Below, in pieces: positions 17,958-27,008 of a stretch of DNA of 41,057 bases. Within the stretch, counting starts at the first letter, position 1; each line of letters opens with the position of its first letter. The notes under the pieces were generated by a model. It was given only the letters and a program-made list of their open reading frames with translations. It had not been told where the DNA came from and ran no database searches. The stretch comes from an uncultured Methanobrevibacter sp. (lineage in GTDB: Archaea > Methanobacteriota > Methanobacteria > Methanobacteriales > Methanobacteriaceae): NCBI RefSeq assembly GCF_947169325.1, contig NZ_CAMVPN010000012.1:1-41057 (forward strand), written 5' to 3'. The position numbers and the translations under genes were made by a program.

Positions 17958-18514
17958 TGATTAGCGACAGAGCAGGACAATATTTGGTTGAAGTGGCACA
18001 CAAAGCGATTGAACATTACATTAACACAAAAGAGAAAATGGAGATACCTGAAGATTATCCAATTGAATTAGATGAAAATTTAGGAGTATTCGTTACATTG
18101 AACAAAAATAATGCACTTAGAGGTTGCATAGGTTATGCTGAACCTATTGAAACTGCAATACAGGCAACAATTGACGTAGCCATTGCAGCGGCCTTCAACG
18201 ATCCAAGGTTCAGTGCAGTTACAAAGGATGAATATCCGATACTTGATTTGGAAGTGACCGTATTGACAAAGCCTGAAATGATTGTTGTGGCTCATCCTGA
18301 CCAATACTTTGAGGAAATCGAAATTGGAGTTGACGGATTGATTGTTCAGAAAGGATATTCAAGAGGGCTTTTGCTTCCCCAAGTTGCTACAGAACAGGCA
18401 TTTACGATTGAAGAGTTTTTAGAAAACACATGCATGAAGGCAGGAATCAGTGCGGACAGCTGGATGGACGAAAGCTGTGACGTGTACAAGTTCCAAGGCC
18501 AAATCTTTAAATAG
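17957..18514 (+). CDS. AMMECR1-domain protein
   Basis: A 185-residue single-domain protein of the AMMECR1 family, found in archaea, bacteria and humans. The signature LRGCIGY is present at about residues 52-58, followed by 'AIAAAFNDPRFSAV' and the conserved 'VGVDGLIVQKGYSRGLLLPQVATE' segment (seen here with EIGVDG). The function is not known; the conserved Cys and basic pocket suggest an enzyme or nucleic-acid binding role. Translational coupling with TldD by stop/start overlap suggests a shared task, perhaps peptide or protein quality control; this is inference. Confidence 0.92.
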   Translation: MISDRAGQYLVEVAHKAIEHYINTKEKMEIPEDYPIELDENLGVFVTLNKNNALRGCIGYAEPIETAIQATIDVAIAAAFNDPRFSAVTKDEYPILDLEVTVLTKPEMIVVAHPDQYFEEIEIGVDGLIVQKGYSRGLLLPQVATEQAFTIEEFLENTCMKAGISADSWMDESCDVYKFQGQIFK

Positions 18515-18521
18515 TGATAAT

Positions 18522-19550
18522 ATGATGATACCGACAATACCTACGCCTGAAGAGATACTGGACAAGGGATTCAGCCGGGGTAAAAAACAGGCAGACCTCA
18601 TAAGGTCTCAAAAAATACCGAAACATTTGAAAGGAAAAAGAATTGAAGAGCGAAGAGTGGTGACTTCATGTCAAGTCATAAAAGACAAACTGAAATCCAT
18701 TCTTGATGCAGTTCCTGAAATCGAAAGCCTTCATCCGTTCTATCAAGACTACATTGACATTACCGTCGGTGTGGACGATATGAAACAGTCTCTTGGAGCG
18801 CTCAACTGGGCTTACGGAATCATTACTCAACTTGAAAAGGAATATGGTGCTAAAATCAGAAAAAATCCTTCTGAAAAGGCAACTGCAATTCAAAAGCAGG
18901 CATACGGAAGGATTTCCTCAGTAATCCATAAAATCAAAAAGGATTTGGACTTTCTGGACTTTGCAAAACAGAACCTGAGAAACATGCCTACAATCGATTT
19001 TGAAGCAGTCACAATCGTAATTGCAGGTTTTCCGAACGTTGGAAAATCAACTCTTCTAAGACAACTGAGCAGTGCCGACCCTCAGGTTGCAAACTATCCT
19101 TTTACAACAAAAGGTATACAGATAGGCCACACTGAAATGCACTGGAAACACGTACAGATTATCGACACCCCGGGTTTGCTTGACAGGCCGGTTTTGGAGA
19201 TGAATGACATTGAGATGAATGCTATTGTTGCTCTTGAGCACCTTGCAGATGCCATACTGTTCATTTTTGATGCATCAGAAACCTGTGGTTTCCATTTGGA
19301 TAACCAGTATAACCTATTAAAACAAATCGAAAAGATCTTCTCAGACATTCCTGTAATCTATCTCTTCAACAAGAGGGACCTTGTTGAGGATGCAAAGCAC
19401 CTCAAGCAGTACATTGACGATGAGGAAAACTCAATTTTCATCTCCGCCATTGAAGGAGAAGGCATTGATATAATAAACAGGAAAATCAACACCATCAAGA
19501 AAATCGACCGCACAGTTGAAGAAGAAGACGATGATGACGAGTACTACTGA
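18522..19550 (+). CDS. NOG1-type GTPase
   Basis: A 342-residue GTPase of the Obg/NOG1 group, which acts in large ribosomal subunit assembly. It has an N-terminal helical domain (residues 1-160) and then the G domain: G1 GFPNVGKST (169-177), the threonine-rich G2 region 'NYPFTTKGI', G3 DTPG (215-218), G4 NKRD (283-286) and G5 'FISAIEGEG'. The C-terminus ends in an acidic tail of Glu/Asp residues. It is shorter than eukaryotic Nog1, as usual in archaea. I start it at ATG 18522, just after the AMMECR1 stop; an upstream reading-frame extension lies inside that gene and is unlikely. The ribosome binding site is weak (AGTGATAA). Confidence 0.9.
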   Translation: MMIPTIPTPEEILDKGFSRGKKQADLIRSQKIPKHLKGKRIEERRVVTSCQVIKDKLKSILDAVPEIESLHPFYQDYIDITVGVDDMKQSLGALNWAYGIITQLEKEYGAKIRKNPSEKATAIQKQAYGRISSVIHKIKKDLDFLDFAKQNLRNMPTIDFEAVTIVIAGFPNVGKSTLLRQLSSADPQVANYPFTTKGIQIGHTEMHWKHVQIIDTPGLLDRPVLEMNDIEMNAIVALEHLADAILFIFDASETCGFHLDNQYNLLKQIEKIFSDIPVIYLFNKRDLVEDAKHLKQYIDDEENSIFISAIEGEGIDIINRKINTIKKIDRTVEEEDDDDEYY

Positions 19551-19635
19551 TACTTCTCATCACCATTTTATTTTTACTCGTAACTTTTTGCATTTTACCC
19601 CATCCATTGCGCATCTTGGAAGCATCGCAAAACAA

Positions 19636-19646
19636 CTATTTATATT
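19636..19646 (+). promoter_or_regulatory. TATA box for the methyltransferase gene
   Basis: CTATTTATATT lies about 21-31 bp before the ATG at 19667. No Shine-Dalgarno sequence precedes that ATG, so the transcript is probably leaderless. Confidence 0.45.
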
Positions 19647-19666
19647 GACATCACCAAGTTATATTC

Positions 19667-20272
19667 ATGATTATGAATACAAAAGACAAGACAAAACAGC
19701 ATTTTGACGAAACAGCTTCAGACTATAACAATTCAAGCGATGGAAAATTTGTCGAACCGATGTATGAAGTCATTGTTCAAGAGATTGAAAAATTAGACGG
19801 CGGAAGAATTTTGGATGTGGGCTGTGGAAACGCCAACCTGTTTACTTATCTGCCGGAAGGTAAATATGAACTGACAGGTATTGACTTTTCCAAAAACATG
19901 ATTGCAGAAGCTGAAAAGAACTGCAGTCATGCAACATTTCTGGTTAGTGATGCCGAAAAACTGCCTTTTTATGATAATTCATTTGACATTATCGTCTGCA
20001 ATGCTTCATTTCACCACTACATTCATCCAGACACCGTTCTTCAGGAAATGCATCGCGTTTTGAAGTATGGGGGAAAACTGCTGATTGGAGATCCTTATGT
20101 TCCAACTCTAGTAAGACCTGTGATGAATGTTCTCACAAAGTTTTCAAAAAAGGGAGACTATCATTTCTATGGACTGGAAGAAATGAAAAAAATATTTGAT
20201 AAAAACGGATTTAACCCTGTTTCATCAATCAAGACTTCAGAGCGCACCGCTTTTCACATTGCAGAGAAATAA
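19667..20272 (+). CDS. Class I SAM-dependent methyltransferase
   Basis: A 201-residue methyltransferase of the UbiE/Methyltransf_11 type. The SAM-binding motif I is 'RILDVGCGNANLF' (about residues 45-57), the acidic motif II region is 'LTGIDFSKNMIAEAEK', motif post-II 'VSDAEKLPFYDNSFDIIVCNASFHHY', and then 'EMHRVLKYGGKLLIGDP'. The N-terminal 'FDETASDYNN' is the usual entry segment of the family. The methyl acceptor is unknown. Start could be ATG 19667 or ATG 19673; the TATA box distance slightly prefers 19667. It is a single-gene unit between the GTPase and the UDP-sugar dehydrogenase. Confidence 0.88.
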   Translation: MIMNTKDKTKQHFDETASDYNNSSDGKFVEPMYEVIVQEIEKLDGGRILDVGCGNANLFTYLPEGKYELTGIDFSKNMIAEAEKNCSHATFLVSDAEKLPFYDNSFDIIVCNASFHHYIHPDTVLQEMHRVLKYGGKLLIGDPYVPTLVRPVMNVLTKFSKKGDYHFYGLEEMKKIFDKNGFNPVSSIKTSERTAFHIAEK

Positions 20273-20549
20273 CCTCCACATTACCATCCCATATTTGATA
20301 TTGAAAAACTACTTTTGAAAGTAAATGATATATGCCACACTCCCAAGCAAATCCCTTTTCAATATCCTCATCGTTAATGTCAAAGACGCCTCACCAAATT
20401 AAATGAAAAAGAACAACCATTAATTAAAATGGCTGAAACATCAAGCATTCGATAGCCAACAAATGCTCCACATTAACGACTGAAATTTAGCATAATAATA
20501 TATACAAAGAAAATTATACCTTTAATATACAAAAATAGGAGAAAATATA
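20273..20549. other. Intergenic stretch with a possible decayed minus-strand reading frame
   Basis: No intact gene is seen in these 277 bp. On the minus strand a frame is open from 20390 down to the end of the methyltransferase gene and gives a protein-like sequence (DINDEDIEKGFAWECGIYHL and more) but has no start codon. The promoter of the next gene lies at its right end, with TATA-like ATAATATATAC near 20500 and AGGAG just before 20550. Confidence 0.3.
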
Positions 20550-21773
20550 ATGAAAATTACAGTTGCAGGCGTAGGATATGTAGGGCTATCCCTTGCTGTT
20601 CTACTGGCCCAAAATCATGAAGTTACAGCTATTACAACAACAGAATCAAAAGCTGAAAAGCTCAACCAGTTTATCAGCCCAATTCAAGATGATGAGATAG
20701 AAAGGTTCTTCAAGGAGGTTCGTGATGGGGAAAGACAGCTCAATCTCCATACAACCACCGATAAGGAAGCCGCATACAAAAGTGCAGAGCTTGTAATTAT
20801 AGCTACACCTACAAATTATGATGATGTGAATCACTTCTTTGACACCTCAGCGGTTGAAGATGCAATCGAATGGACCCTCAAGGTCAATCCGGATGTGCTT
20901 ATGGTCATCAAATCAACAATACCTGTCGGATATACCGAATCAGTGCGTGAAAAGTATGGAATCGACAACATCATATTCAGTCCGGAATTCCTTCGTGAGT
21001 CAAAGGCCCTTTACGACAACCTTCATCCAAGCCGTATCGTTGTCGGATGCGACGATGACCAGAAAGAGGAAGGAGAAATGTTTGCAGAACTTCTTCTTGA
21101 AGGCGCAAGAGAAGAGGAAAAAAGAGCGGGATGCCCTGAACAGGACATTCCAATATTGCTGGCACACCTGACCGAAGCTGAGGCAATAAAGCTTTTTGCA
21201 AACACATACCTTGCAGTAAGAGTGAGCTACTTCAACGAGCTTGACACCTATGCACAGACAAAAGGCCTTGACACACAGATGATTATTGACGGAGTATGCA
21301 TGGACCCTCGTATCGGAGGACACTACAACAACCCTTCATTCGGATACGGAGGATACTGCCTGCCTAAGGACACAAAACAGCTTTTGGCAAACTACAAGGA
21401 TGTTCCTCAAACCATGATAAAGGCTGTAGTCAATTCCAACGTTGTGCGTAAGGATTTCATTGCCAACCAGATTATTTCAAGAAATCCTAAAACAGTCGGA
21501 GTCTACCGCCTCACCATGAAGAGCAACAGTGACAACTTCCGTGCATCTGCCATCCAGGGAGTAATGAAACGTATAAAAGCAGAAGGAATTCCAATAATCA
21601 TCTACGAACCAACATTGGATGATGGAAGTGAATTTTTCAAATCCGAAGTGGTGAATGACATTGACCGCTTCAAGAGCGAAAGCGATGTGATTCTTGCAAA
21701 CCGTTTCGATGCAGACATTCTCGAAGATGTTGCAGACAAAGTTTATACAAGAGATCTCTTCAGAAGAGATTAG
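20550..21773 (+). CDS. ugd: UDP-glucose 6-dehydrogenase family protein
   Basis: A 407-residue nucleotide-sugar dehydrogenase that oxidises a UDP-hexose to the uronic acid in two NAD-dependent steps. It shows the N-terminal NAD loop [10 protein letters not shown] (7-16), 'STIPVGYTE' (122-130), '[24 protein letters not shown]' (143-166) and the catalytic Cys270 in '[15 protein letters not shown]'. The overall length and the C-terminal '[19 protein letters not shown]' match the short single-domain Ugd type. The product, probably UDP-glucuronate, would feed surface polysaccharides; a polysaccharide gene group lies 15 kb away. AGGAG precedes the ATG. It is followed by a strong terminator. Confidence 0.92.
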   Translation: MKITVAGVGYVGLSLAVLLAQNHEVTAITTTESKAEKLNQFISPIQDDEIERFFKEVRDGERQLNLHTTTDKEAAYKSAELVIIATPTNYDDVNHFFDTSAVEDAIEWTLKVNPDVLMVIKSTIPVGYTESVREKYGIDNIIFSPEFLRESKALYDNLHPSRIVVGCDDDQKEEGEMFAELLLEGAREEEKRAGCPEQDIPILLAHLTEAEAIKLFANTYLAVRVSYFNELDTYAQTKGLDTQMIIDGVCMDPRIGGHYNNPSFGYGGYCLPKDTKQLLANYKDVPQTMIKAVVNSNVVRKDFIANQIISRNPKTVGVYRLTMKSNSDNFRASAIQGVMKRIKAEGIPIIIYEPTLDDGSEFFKSEVVNDIDRFKSESDVILANRFDADILEDVADKVYTRDLFRRD

Positions 21774-21777
21774 ATAA

Positions 21778-21808
21778 GTGTTTAATGAACATTAAACACC
21801 CCCTTTTT
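21778..21808 (+). terminator. Terminator after ugd
   Basis: A perfect 10-bp inverted repeat GTGTTTAATG / CATTAAACAC with only two central bases is followed by CCCCC and a run of T. It starts 5 bp after the ugd stop, as expected for an intrinsic terminator. Confidence 0.75.
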
Positions 21809-21841
21809 TTATTATTTTTAGATTTTTAGAAAAATAAGTTT

Positions 21842-21868
21842 CATTGCGTCATCATCATGAACGCAATG
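21842..21868 (-). terminator. Terminator-like hairpin for the convergent minus-strand gene
   Basis: CATTGCGT and ACGCAATG form an 8-bp stem with an 11-nt loop. On the minus strand it is followed within about 15 nt by TTATTTTT. It lies about 65 bp past the stop of the hypothetical gene at 21933 and opposite the ugd terminator. Confidence 0.5.
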
Positions 21869-21932
21869 CTTTAACTATATAAAATAATAATCAACCAATT
21901 ACCATTCTTGTCTTTCGTTTATCCTATGCTTC

Positions 21933-22535
21933 CTAATCGATGAACCTGAATGGTTTGAATTCCAATTCAAAATCTGAATCGATTTCCATGATTTTTTCGC
22001 AAATATCTTCTTTTAATTTTGAAAGATTCTCCTCAGAGTCCGCAAACAGATAAACGATTTCCGGTTCGACAACCGTGTTCTCTATTGACCTGTTTTCGAG
22101 CGGACGGAAGTTAGGATTATATGTTTTGCATATTCCAAATTCGGTTTTCAAATGGTCCATTGCGTCAATTTTTTCATATGTGCCTTCTTTTATGAATTTT
22201 ACGTTGTCAAATTTAATGTAGATTGCCATTACCTGATTAATTTCAACAATCATTTCATGAGTTTCCTCCTCCCTAATGGCAAATTGAGTATTTAGCTGAT
22301 TAATCTCTTCGATTAAATCATCTAATTTTTTATTCAACCCCAATTCATTTTCAGATTCCAATTGAAAAAAGGAAATGTCCTTGTAGATGTGATCAGCATC
22401 TATAGGAGCTAGATTAAAATAGATATGTGAGGAATACTGCTGGAGGTCAAATCCATATTTGATTATGATTTTATTAATCTCGTCTATTTTTTCAACATCA
22501 ACGATTGCAAGTGAAAACTTTTTTTTGAAAGACAT
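21933..22535 (-). CDS. Hypothetical coiled-coil protein
   Basis: A 200-residue acidic, soluble protein that I cannot assign to a family. It begins with a short beta-rich part (residues 1-60, 'FSLAIVDVEKIDEINKIIIKYGFDL'), continues with a predicted coiled coil (about 62-98, 'NELGLNKKLDDLIEEINQLN'), and ends with another alpha/beta stretch containing 'VVEPEIVYLFADSEENLSKLKEDI'. The pattern suggests two ACT-like or ferredoxin-like halves joined by a helical linker; this is a guess from secondary structure alone. I chose ATG 22535 rather than 22598 because ACATATAAATATT lies 20-32 bp upstream and no ribosome binding site is seen at either start; the extra N-terminus would be hydrophobic and made from the promoter. 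Confidence 0.6.
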   Translation of the reverse strand: MSFKKKFSLAIVDVEKIDEINKIIIKYGFDLQQYSSHIYFNLAPIDADHIYKDISFFQLESENELGLNKKLDDLIEEINQLNTQFAIREEETHEMIVEINQVMAIYIKFDNVKFIKEGTYEKIDAMDHLKTEFGICKTYNPNFRPLENRSIENTVVEPEIVYLFADSEENLSKLKEDICEKIMEIDSDFELEFKPFRFID

Positions 22536-22676
22536 ATTAATAATTATGTTTTTTACATATAAATATTCGTTAATGTAAATATCAAAAAGAGAATACAAAC
22601 TAACAATTAACTTTCATTCAAACATATTGCATAACAATTTAGAATAGTAGTAATCAACAACTTAAAAATCATCATG

Positions 22677-22727
22677 AAAAAACGTGTGAAAAGAACCCTA
22701 TTTTAACAATAGGGCGATAATCACACG
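22677..22727 (-). terminator. Nested hairpin terminator for the glutamate synthase operon
   Basis: An outer 7-bp stem (CGTGTGA 22683-22689 / TCACACG 22721-22727) encloses a symmetrical 6/6 internal loop and an inner 7-bp stem (CCCTATT 22696-22702 / AATAGGG 22708-22714) with a 5-nt loop. On the minus strand a six-T run (22677-22682) follows the outer stem at once, so it should end the transcript of the operon whose last gene stops at 22875. The rest of the 339-bp gap 22536-22874 has the promoter of the next minus-strand gene and otherwise AT-rich sequence without a gene. Confidence 0.6.
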
Positions 22728-22874
22728 AATATTTTGTCATACTTTTTTCTTTTATTTGAAAAATCTTTTTTAATGAAAAAAGAATTATTACAAATAAAAA
22801 AGGCATATGTCCCACCCACCTGCCCAAATAATGAAATATGCTCCATTATTATCTGTTTTAAACATATAGTTAAA

Positions 22875-25514
22875 TTATTTGAAAATGCACATTGTTTCGT
22901 CCTTATTCATGTCATGATAAAATTCCACCCTGCCATCGTCGAAATCTATAACCTGAACCATGGAATAGATATCCTCATTTAAATCGGGATTTATGTCTTT
23001 TAGGATATTTGGATGGTCAAATATCATGTCCTTATTGAATTCGATTTTTTTATCGTTTTCAAATAATGCCCCATAGTATATCTCCGCTTCCACCAAATCC
23101 TGAAACATATGGCTTCCAAAAGACAGTTCAGGCATATAACCGACTTCGCTATATGCTTCCTCCAGAATTGCAGTGAAATGACTAATGTCGGCAAACACCA
23201 CAGGAATGCCCAATTCCGGAGAGGAAGTACCTATTCTTCCAGGAACTATCAGCATTGCGGTCTTATCATTATCCCTGCAGTAAGCATTCACCTCACTGAT
23301 TACACGAGACAATGAGCTTTTCTGAGCATACGGATATTCATAATACTTATGCGGATCGACATAGCAGATTGTGTCGATTTTGTTCTTTCGTGACATTCCC
23401 ATTGAAGATTCCTTAATATGGAAGAAGACATTTTTGTCTTCAGGCATTTCAATATCCTCATTGTTTGTTGAAACCTGCAGAGGACGGCATTGCAACAAGT
23501 TTATGTTAAATGAATCATCTTCTCCGAAATTGACAGTATATTCAATGTCAACCGGATAATCATAAGCTGTTTCCAATGTATTTAAAATCTCCTTCATCTC
23601 ATCAATGAATTCCTGATTTTTTACAATCCCCTCACAGTTAACGAATACTATTTCGCGGCGTTGGCCACGTTCACGAAACATCCTCTCTGCCTCACGGTCA
23701 TGTTCGATTAAGACTTTCTTTGCATATTTTGGAATGATATCCAAACCATCATCAATGGAAATGTCATGCAGAGAAATATTTTTCAAATCGATTACATCCA
23801 GATAATGTTGAGAATACCTGTGTTTTTCCTTAATATCCTTCATCATGGTCAGTTCAGGCTTATCAAGATTAATGATTCTAGGATAATCCTTTTTTGTCCT
23901 GTCAACAGCCTTTGTACCCAGACCCATTACAAGCCTTAGCATACCTTTGCTGTTATCCATATCCGGAAGCGGAGAATACGGACTGTATGAAAATCCAACT
24001 CCTGCCGCAGTCGGGAAGAAATAATCGTCATAATATGAACCGGAAACCCTTTGAACCAATAGGGCCATCTGTTCATCGGTGTCATCCAAACCGTTCAGTT
24101 TCCTGTATTCCAAAGCTGAGATGTTCATTGTACTTGAATAGACTATCTTAACGGCTTCCTCAAAGGCGGCCAAACGTTCCTCGAGGCTTCCTCTGTTCAC
24201 ACAGAAGACTGATTCGTATTTTCCTGCAAATGCATTTCCATATCCGTCTTCTAGAAAACTACTTGACCTGACGATAATCGGGTTCTGTCCGAAATAATCC
24301 AAAATATGTATGAACTCTTTTTTAATCTGGTCTGAAAAGGTACCTGTTTTAAGAGCCTCTTCCAGCTCCTTACCGTATTTATAATAACCGTCTTTTGTTC
24401 TCTGCTTTACTCTTAAATCCCATAGGTCATTTGAAACAATATAGGTATAGAATAAATCGGAACCTATGTAAAATGAATCATCAGGCTCAAAATTGCGGTA
24501 TATGTCTGGACGATCCTTTTCGATTATTTTTCTTGCAAGCAGCATTCCACAGGTTTTACCTCCTACCAATCCACTGCCTACACGACGGTCATAGATTGTG
24601 ATATAGTCTTCAAATGTGAAGTATTCCCTGATTTTGGAAAGCATCTTCTCATCTTTCGTCATCATTAGCTCACAGATCTTATCGCACTCATCATCGATAT
24701 TTCTGCCTTCTTCATACTCCCTTCTAAGCTGAAGCATGTATCTCTCCCAGCTATCTAAAGTCTGTTCATTCTGATATTTGTCCGAATTGATTGTTTTATA
24801 GTATTTGCTAACTTCCTGACCGTCCTGCAGAACTTTAACAAAACCTGTAATCGGATTAAATTTATGTCCTAAAAACATGGTTTGGGAATATCTGTTCCAT
24901 ACCTTCAATGGAGTGACATAGACCTCTTCTGGAGAATTTGAGTATACATTTAAGAACAGTTGTGTTGTTTCACGAATTTTAGCAATAGCCTCATATGAAT
25001 GCCTTCCACGAAGAATCGGGAAATATGCTACAGTATCCAACTGAAATAAAAATGGACAGGTAACCTTAAAGAAGTTACCCATCATCAAATCAGTTGACCA
25101 AACGGCCTGAAGGTCGCTTAAACAATCAAAAACATAAAATGCGTCAAAACCCTCTTTTTCTATGATTCTGTGAACTTCCAAAGTGAATGTCTCGAACTGC
25201 TTATACGGATCCACCAGATATATCTTAATCCCATCACGTTCTATCATGCAAAACTCTGTGTCAGGATTTTCCTGTTCAATCTCAAGCAATCTAAAATCTT
25301 CATCATTCATCTCTATCAATGGAGGGTGATTAGCAAACCTAATGTATATCAAGTTCCTATTATCCTCTTTTGCCTGTTTGACATAAGGACTGACAAAGTA
25401 AGAAAATTCATTTAGATTTGTAACATTCCATACCACATTATCCCCTAAACGAATATTATCTAAAGCATTATCAAGTCCAGGGATTCCTGATTTAACTCTG
25501 TCGAATGCTGCCAT
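22875..25514 (-). CDS. PEP-synthase-like ATP-grasp protein with a KaiC-like N-terminus
   Basis: An 879-residue protein. Residues 1-230 resemble a RecA/KaiC-type domain: 'RVKSGIPGLDNALDNIRLGD' (6-25) matches the KaiC entry motif and 'FYVFDCLSDL' (126-135) the Walker B strand, but the GxxxxGKT P-loop is absent. Residues about 305-680 are the ATP-grasp domain of PEP synthase/PPDK, with 'GSGLVGGKTCGMLLA' (313-327), 'IIVRSSSFLEDG' (413-424) and 'QCRPLQV' (675-681). The phosphohistidine and PEP-binding domains of true PEP synthase are missing, so it cannot carry out the full pyruvate-to-PEP reaction alone. The C-terminal 200 residues are not recognised. It is the last gene of the glutamate synthase operon, 12 bp after its neighbour with GGAG before the ATG. 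It may phosphorylate or regulate another protein; this is inference. Confidence 0.75.
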   Translation of the reverse strand: MAAFDRVKSGIPGLDNALDNIRLGDNVVWNVTNLNEFSYFVSPYVKQAKEDNRNLIYIRFANHPPLIEMNDEDFRLLEIEQENPDTEFCMIERDGIKIYLVDPYKQFETFTLEVHRIIEKEGFDAFYVFDCLSDLQAVWSTDLMMGNFFKVTCPFLFQLDTVAYFPILRGRHSYEAIAKIRETTQLFLNVYSNSPEEVYVTPLKVWNRYSQTMFLGHKFNPITGFVKVLQDGQEVSKYYKTINSDKYQNEQTLDSWERYMLQLRREYEEGRNIDDECDKICELMMTKDEKMLSKIREYFTFEDYITIYDRRVGSGLVGGKTCGMLLARKIIEKDRPDIYRNFEPDDSFYIGSDLFYTYIVSNDLWDLRVKQRTKDGYYKYGKELEEALKTGTFSDQIKKEFIHILDYFGQNPIIVRSSSFLEDGYGNAFAGKYESVFCVNRGSLEERLAAFEEAVKIVYSSTMNISALEYRKLNGLDDTDEQMALLVQRVSGSYYDDYFFPTAAGVGFSYSPYSPLPDMDNSKGMLRLVMGLGTKAVDRTKKDYPRIINLDKPELTMMKDIKEKHRYSQHYLDVIDLKNISLHDISIDDGLDIIPKYAKKVLIEHDREAERMFRERGQRREIVFVNCEGIVKNQEFIDEMKEILNTLETAYDYPVDIEYTVNFGEDDSFNINLLQCRPLQVSTNNEDIEMPEDKNVFFHIKESSMGMSRKNKIDTICYVDPHKYYEYPYAQKSSLSRVISEVNAYCRDNDKTAMLIVPGRIGTSSPELGIPVVFADISHFTAILEEAYSEVGYMPELSFGSHMFQDLVEAEIYYGALFENDKKIEFNKDMIFDHPNILKDINPDLNEDIYSMVQVIDFDDGRVEFYHDMNKDETMCIFK

Positions 25515-25526
25515 AATAATGTCTCC

Positions 25527-27008
25527 TTAATTTCTCACCATCGGAACTCCAGTTAATTGTGAAGCTTCCATTGTTAATGCAACAAGATCTTGACGTTCCA
25601 GATTTTCTATATCTGTATTTCCTGCCTGTTGAGTTAATGAAGTCACTTCCTGAGTCATTGCTTCAATATAATTTGCAACTTGCTGGCCTTTTCTAATAGG
25701 ATCCAATCTTCTTCTAAGTACTCTTTCCTGTGTTGCAATTCCTTTTGGACAGATGCCTTCAGAACAGGATTGGCAAACCTTACAACCTATGGAAATCAAT
25801 GCGGATGTAGCAATATATACTGCATCTGCGCCTAAAGCTATTGCTTTTGCCACATCAGCTCCTGACCTTATTCCCCCTGCAGCGACAAGACTTACCTCGC
25901 TTCTTAAGTTAATGTCTTTAAGAGCATCATCAGCTTTCACTATCGCTTCTATTGTAGGAATACCTGCATGTTCAGTAACTACTTCAGGTCCGGCACCGGT
26001 TCCTCCCTGCATACCGTCAACCACAATTATATCCGCACCTGCCTTTGCTGCAATTTTCACATCCTGTTCGACCCTACCTGCTGCAAATTTAACAATAATA
26101 GGTATTTTCCAATCTGTGATTTCTCTCAGTTGGTCAATTTTCATACCCAAATCCTCAGGCCCGACAATATCCATATGTCTGGCGGGACTTAATGCGGAAG
26201 TTCCTTCCGGAATGTTTCTGACTCTGGCAACTTCTGCAGTTACCTTATGGGCAAGCAAATGTCCTCCCATACCTGATTTCGCACCCTGACCTATTTTTAT
26301 TTCAACAGCCTCAGCATTGTTTAAATATCGTGCAGATACTCCAAAACGACCTGATGCATATTGAGCAATCAGCTTATCGGCATAATGTCTCTCTTCAGGA
26401 AGCATTCCTCCTTCACCAGTATTGGTTATAGTTCCTACCTTACTGCTTCCAATAGCCAATGCCATTTTTGCCTCTTTACTTAATGCACCGAAAGACATTG
26501 CTCCAATCATAATAGGAGTGTCAATTTCGATTGGATTTTCTGCAAATCGGTCACCAAGGACTACTGAAGTTTTGCATGTTTCTCTGTATGAGTCTATTGG
26601 AGGTCTTGACACTTGTGCTGGCAATATGCTTAAATCATCAAATGTTGGGATTTTTCTGGTCAATCCGCAACCACGTACCTTATATGATCCAGTTTGACTT
26701 TTACGTTTGATTTCAACCATTGTTGAATTTGACCATACTCCTCTTCCTTCATCTACAAGAGGCCTGACGTATATTGCGTGTGTCGGACACATCTCTTCAC
26801 AGATTTTACATCCTACACAATTTTCCTGATGTATTGGAAGAGGTTCATCATTGATTACTTCATATACTCCGTGAGGGCAATTTGAATAACAGCTGTAACA
26901 GTTTTTACATGATGATTTTTTAGGATTGTCACATAAATACCAGCAACAGCCTGGCCTATCATTATTCTGCCTACAAATCTCTATTTTCCTTTCAACAGTA
27001 AATGACAT
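25527..27008 (-). CDS. gltB: Archaeal glutamate synthase, FMN/Fe-S subunit
   Basis: A 493-residue protein that forms glutamate from 2-oxoglutarate and the ammonia released by the amidotransferase subunit. The N-terminus has two ferredoxin-type clusters (C34, C37, C40, C44 and C64, C67, C70, C74). From about residue 90 on lies the FMN-binding (beta/alpha)8 synthase domain with 'MIGAMSFGALSKEAKMALA', 'GGMLPEERHY', 'KFAAGRVEQDVKIAAKAGADIIVVDGMQGGTGA' and 'AAGGIRSGADVAKAIALGADAVYIAT'. Then comes the GOGAT Fe-S site 'CKVCQSCSEGIC'. Unlike bacterial GltB, the amidotransferase and GXGXG parts are separate genes upstream in the same operon. It abuts the FrhB-like gene, which likely supplies electrons. 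Confidence 0.93.
   Translation of the reverse strand: MSFTVERKIEICRQNNDRPGCCWYLCDNPKKSSCKNCYSCYSNCPHGVYEVINDEPLPIHQENCVGCKICEEMCPTHAIYVRPLVDEGRGVWSNSTMVEIKRKSQTGSYKVRGCGLTRKIPTFDDLSILPAQVSRPPIDSYRETCKTSVVLGDRFAENPIEIDTPIMIGAMSFGALSKEAKMALAIGSSKVGTITNTGEGGMLPEERHYADKLIAQYASGRFGVSARYLNNAEAVEIKIGQGAKSGMGGHLLAHKVTAEVARVRNIPEGTSALSPARHMDIVGPEDLGMKIDQLREITDWKIPIIVKFAAGRVEQDVKIAAKAGADIIVVDGMQGGTGAGPEVVTEHAGIPTIEAIVKADDALKDINLRSEVSLVAAGGIRSGADVAKAIALGADAVYIATSALISIGCKVCQSCSEGICPKGIATQERVLRRRLDPIRKGQQVANYIEAMTQEVTSLTQQAGNTDIENLERQDLVALTMEASQLTGVPMVRN

Noticed and set aside
22536-22598. Longer N-terminus (21 residues) for the coiled-coil protein
   Set aside because: The added part is encoded by the promoter-like ACATATAAATATT region and would make an odd hydrophobic leader.
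25753-26289. 178-codon plus-strand frame opposite the FMN subunit of glutamate synthase
   Set aside because: It is antisense to a conserved enzyme with fully matching motifs, with no promoter or ribosome binding site of its own.
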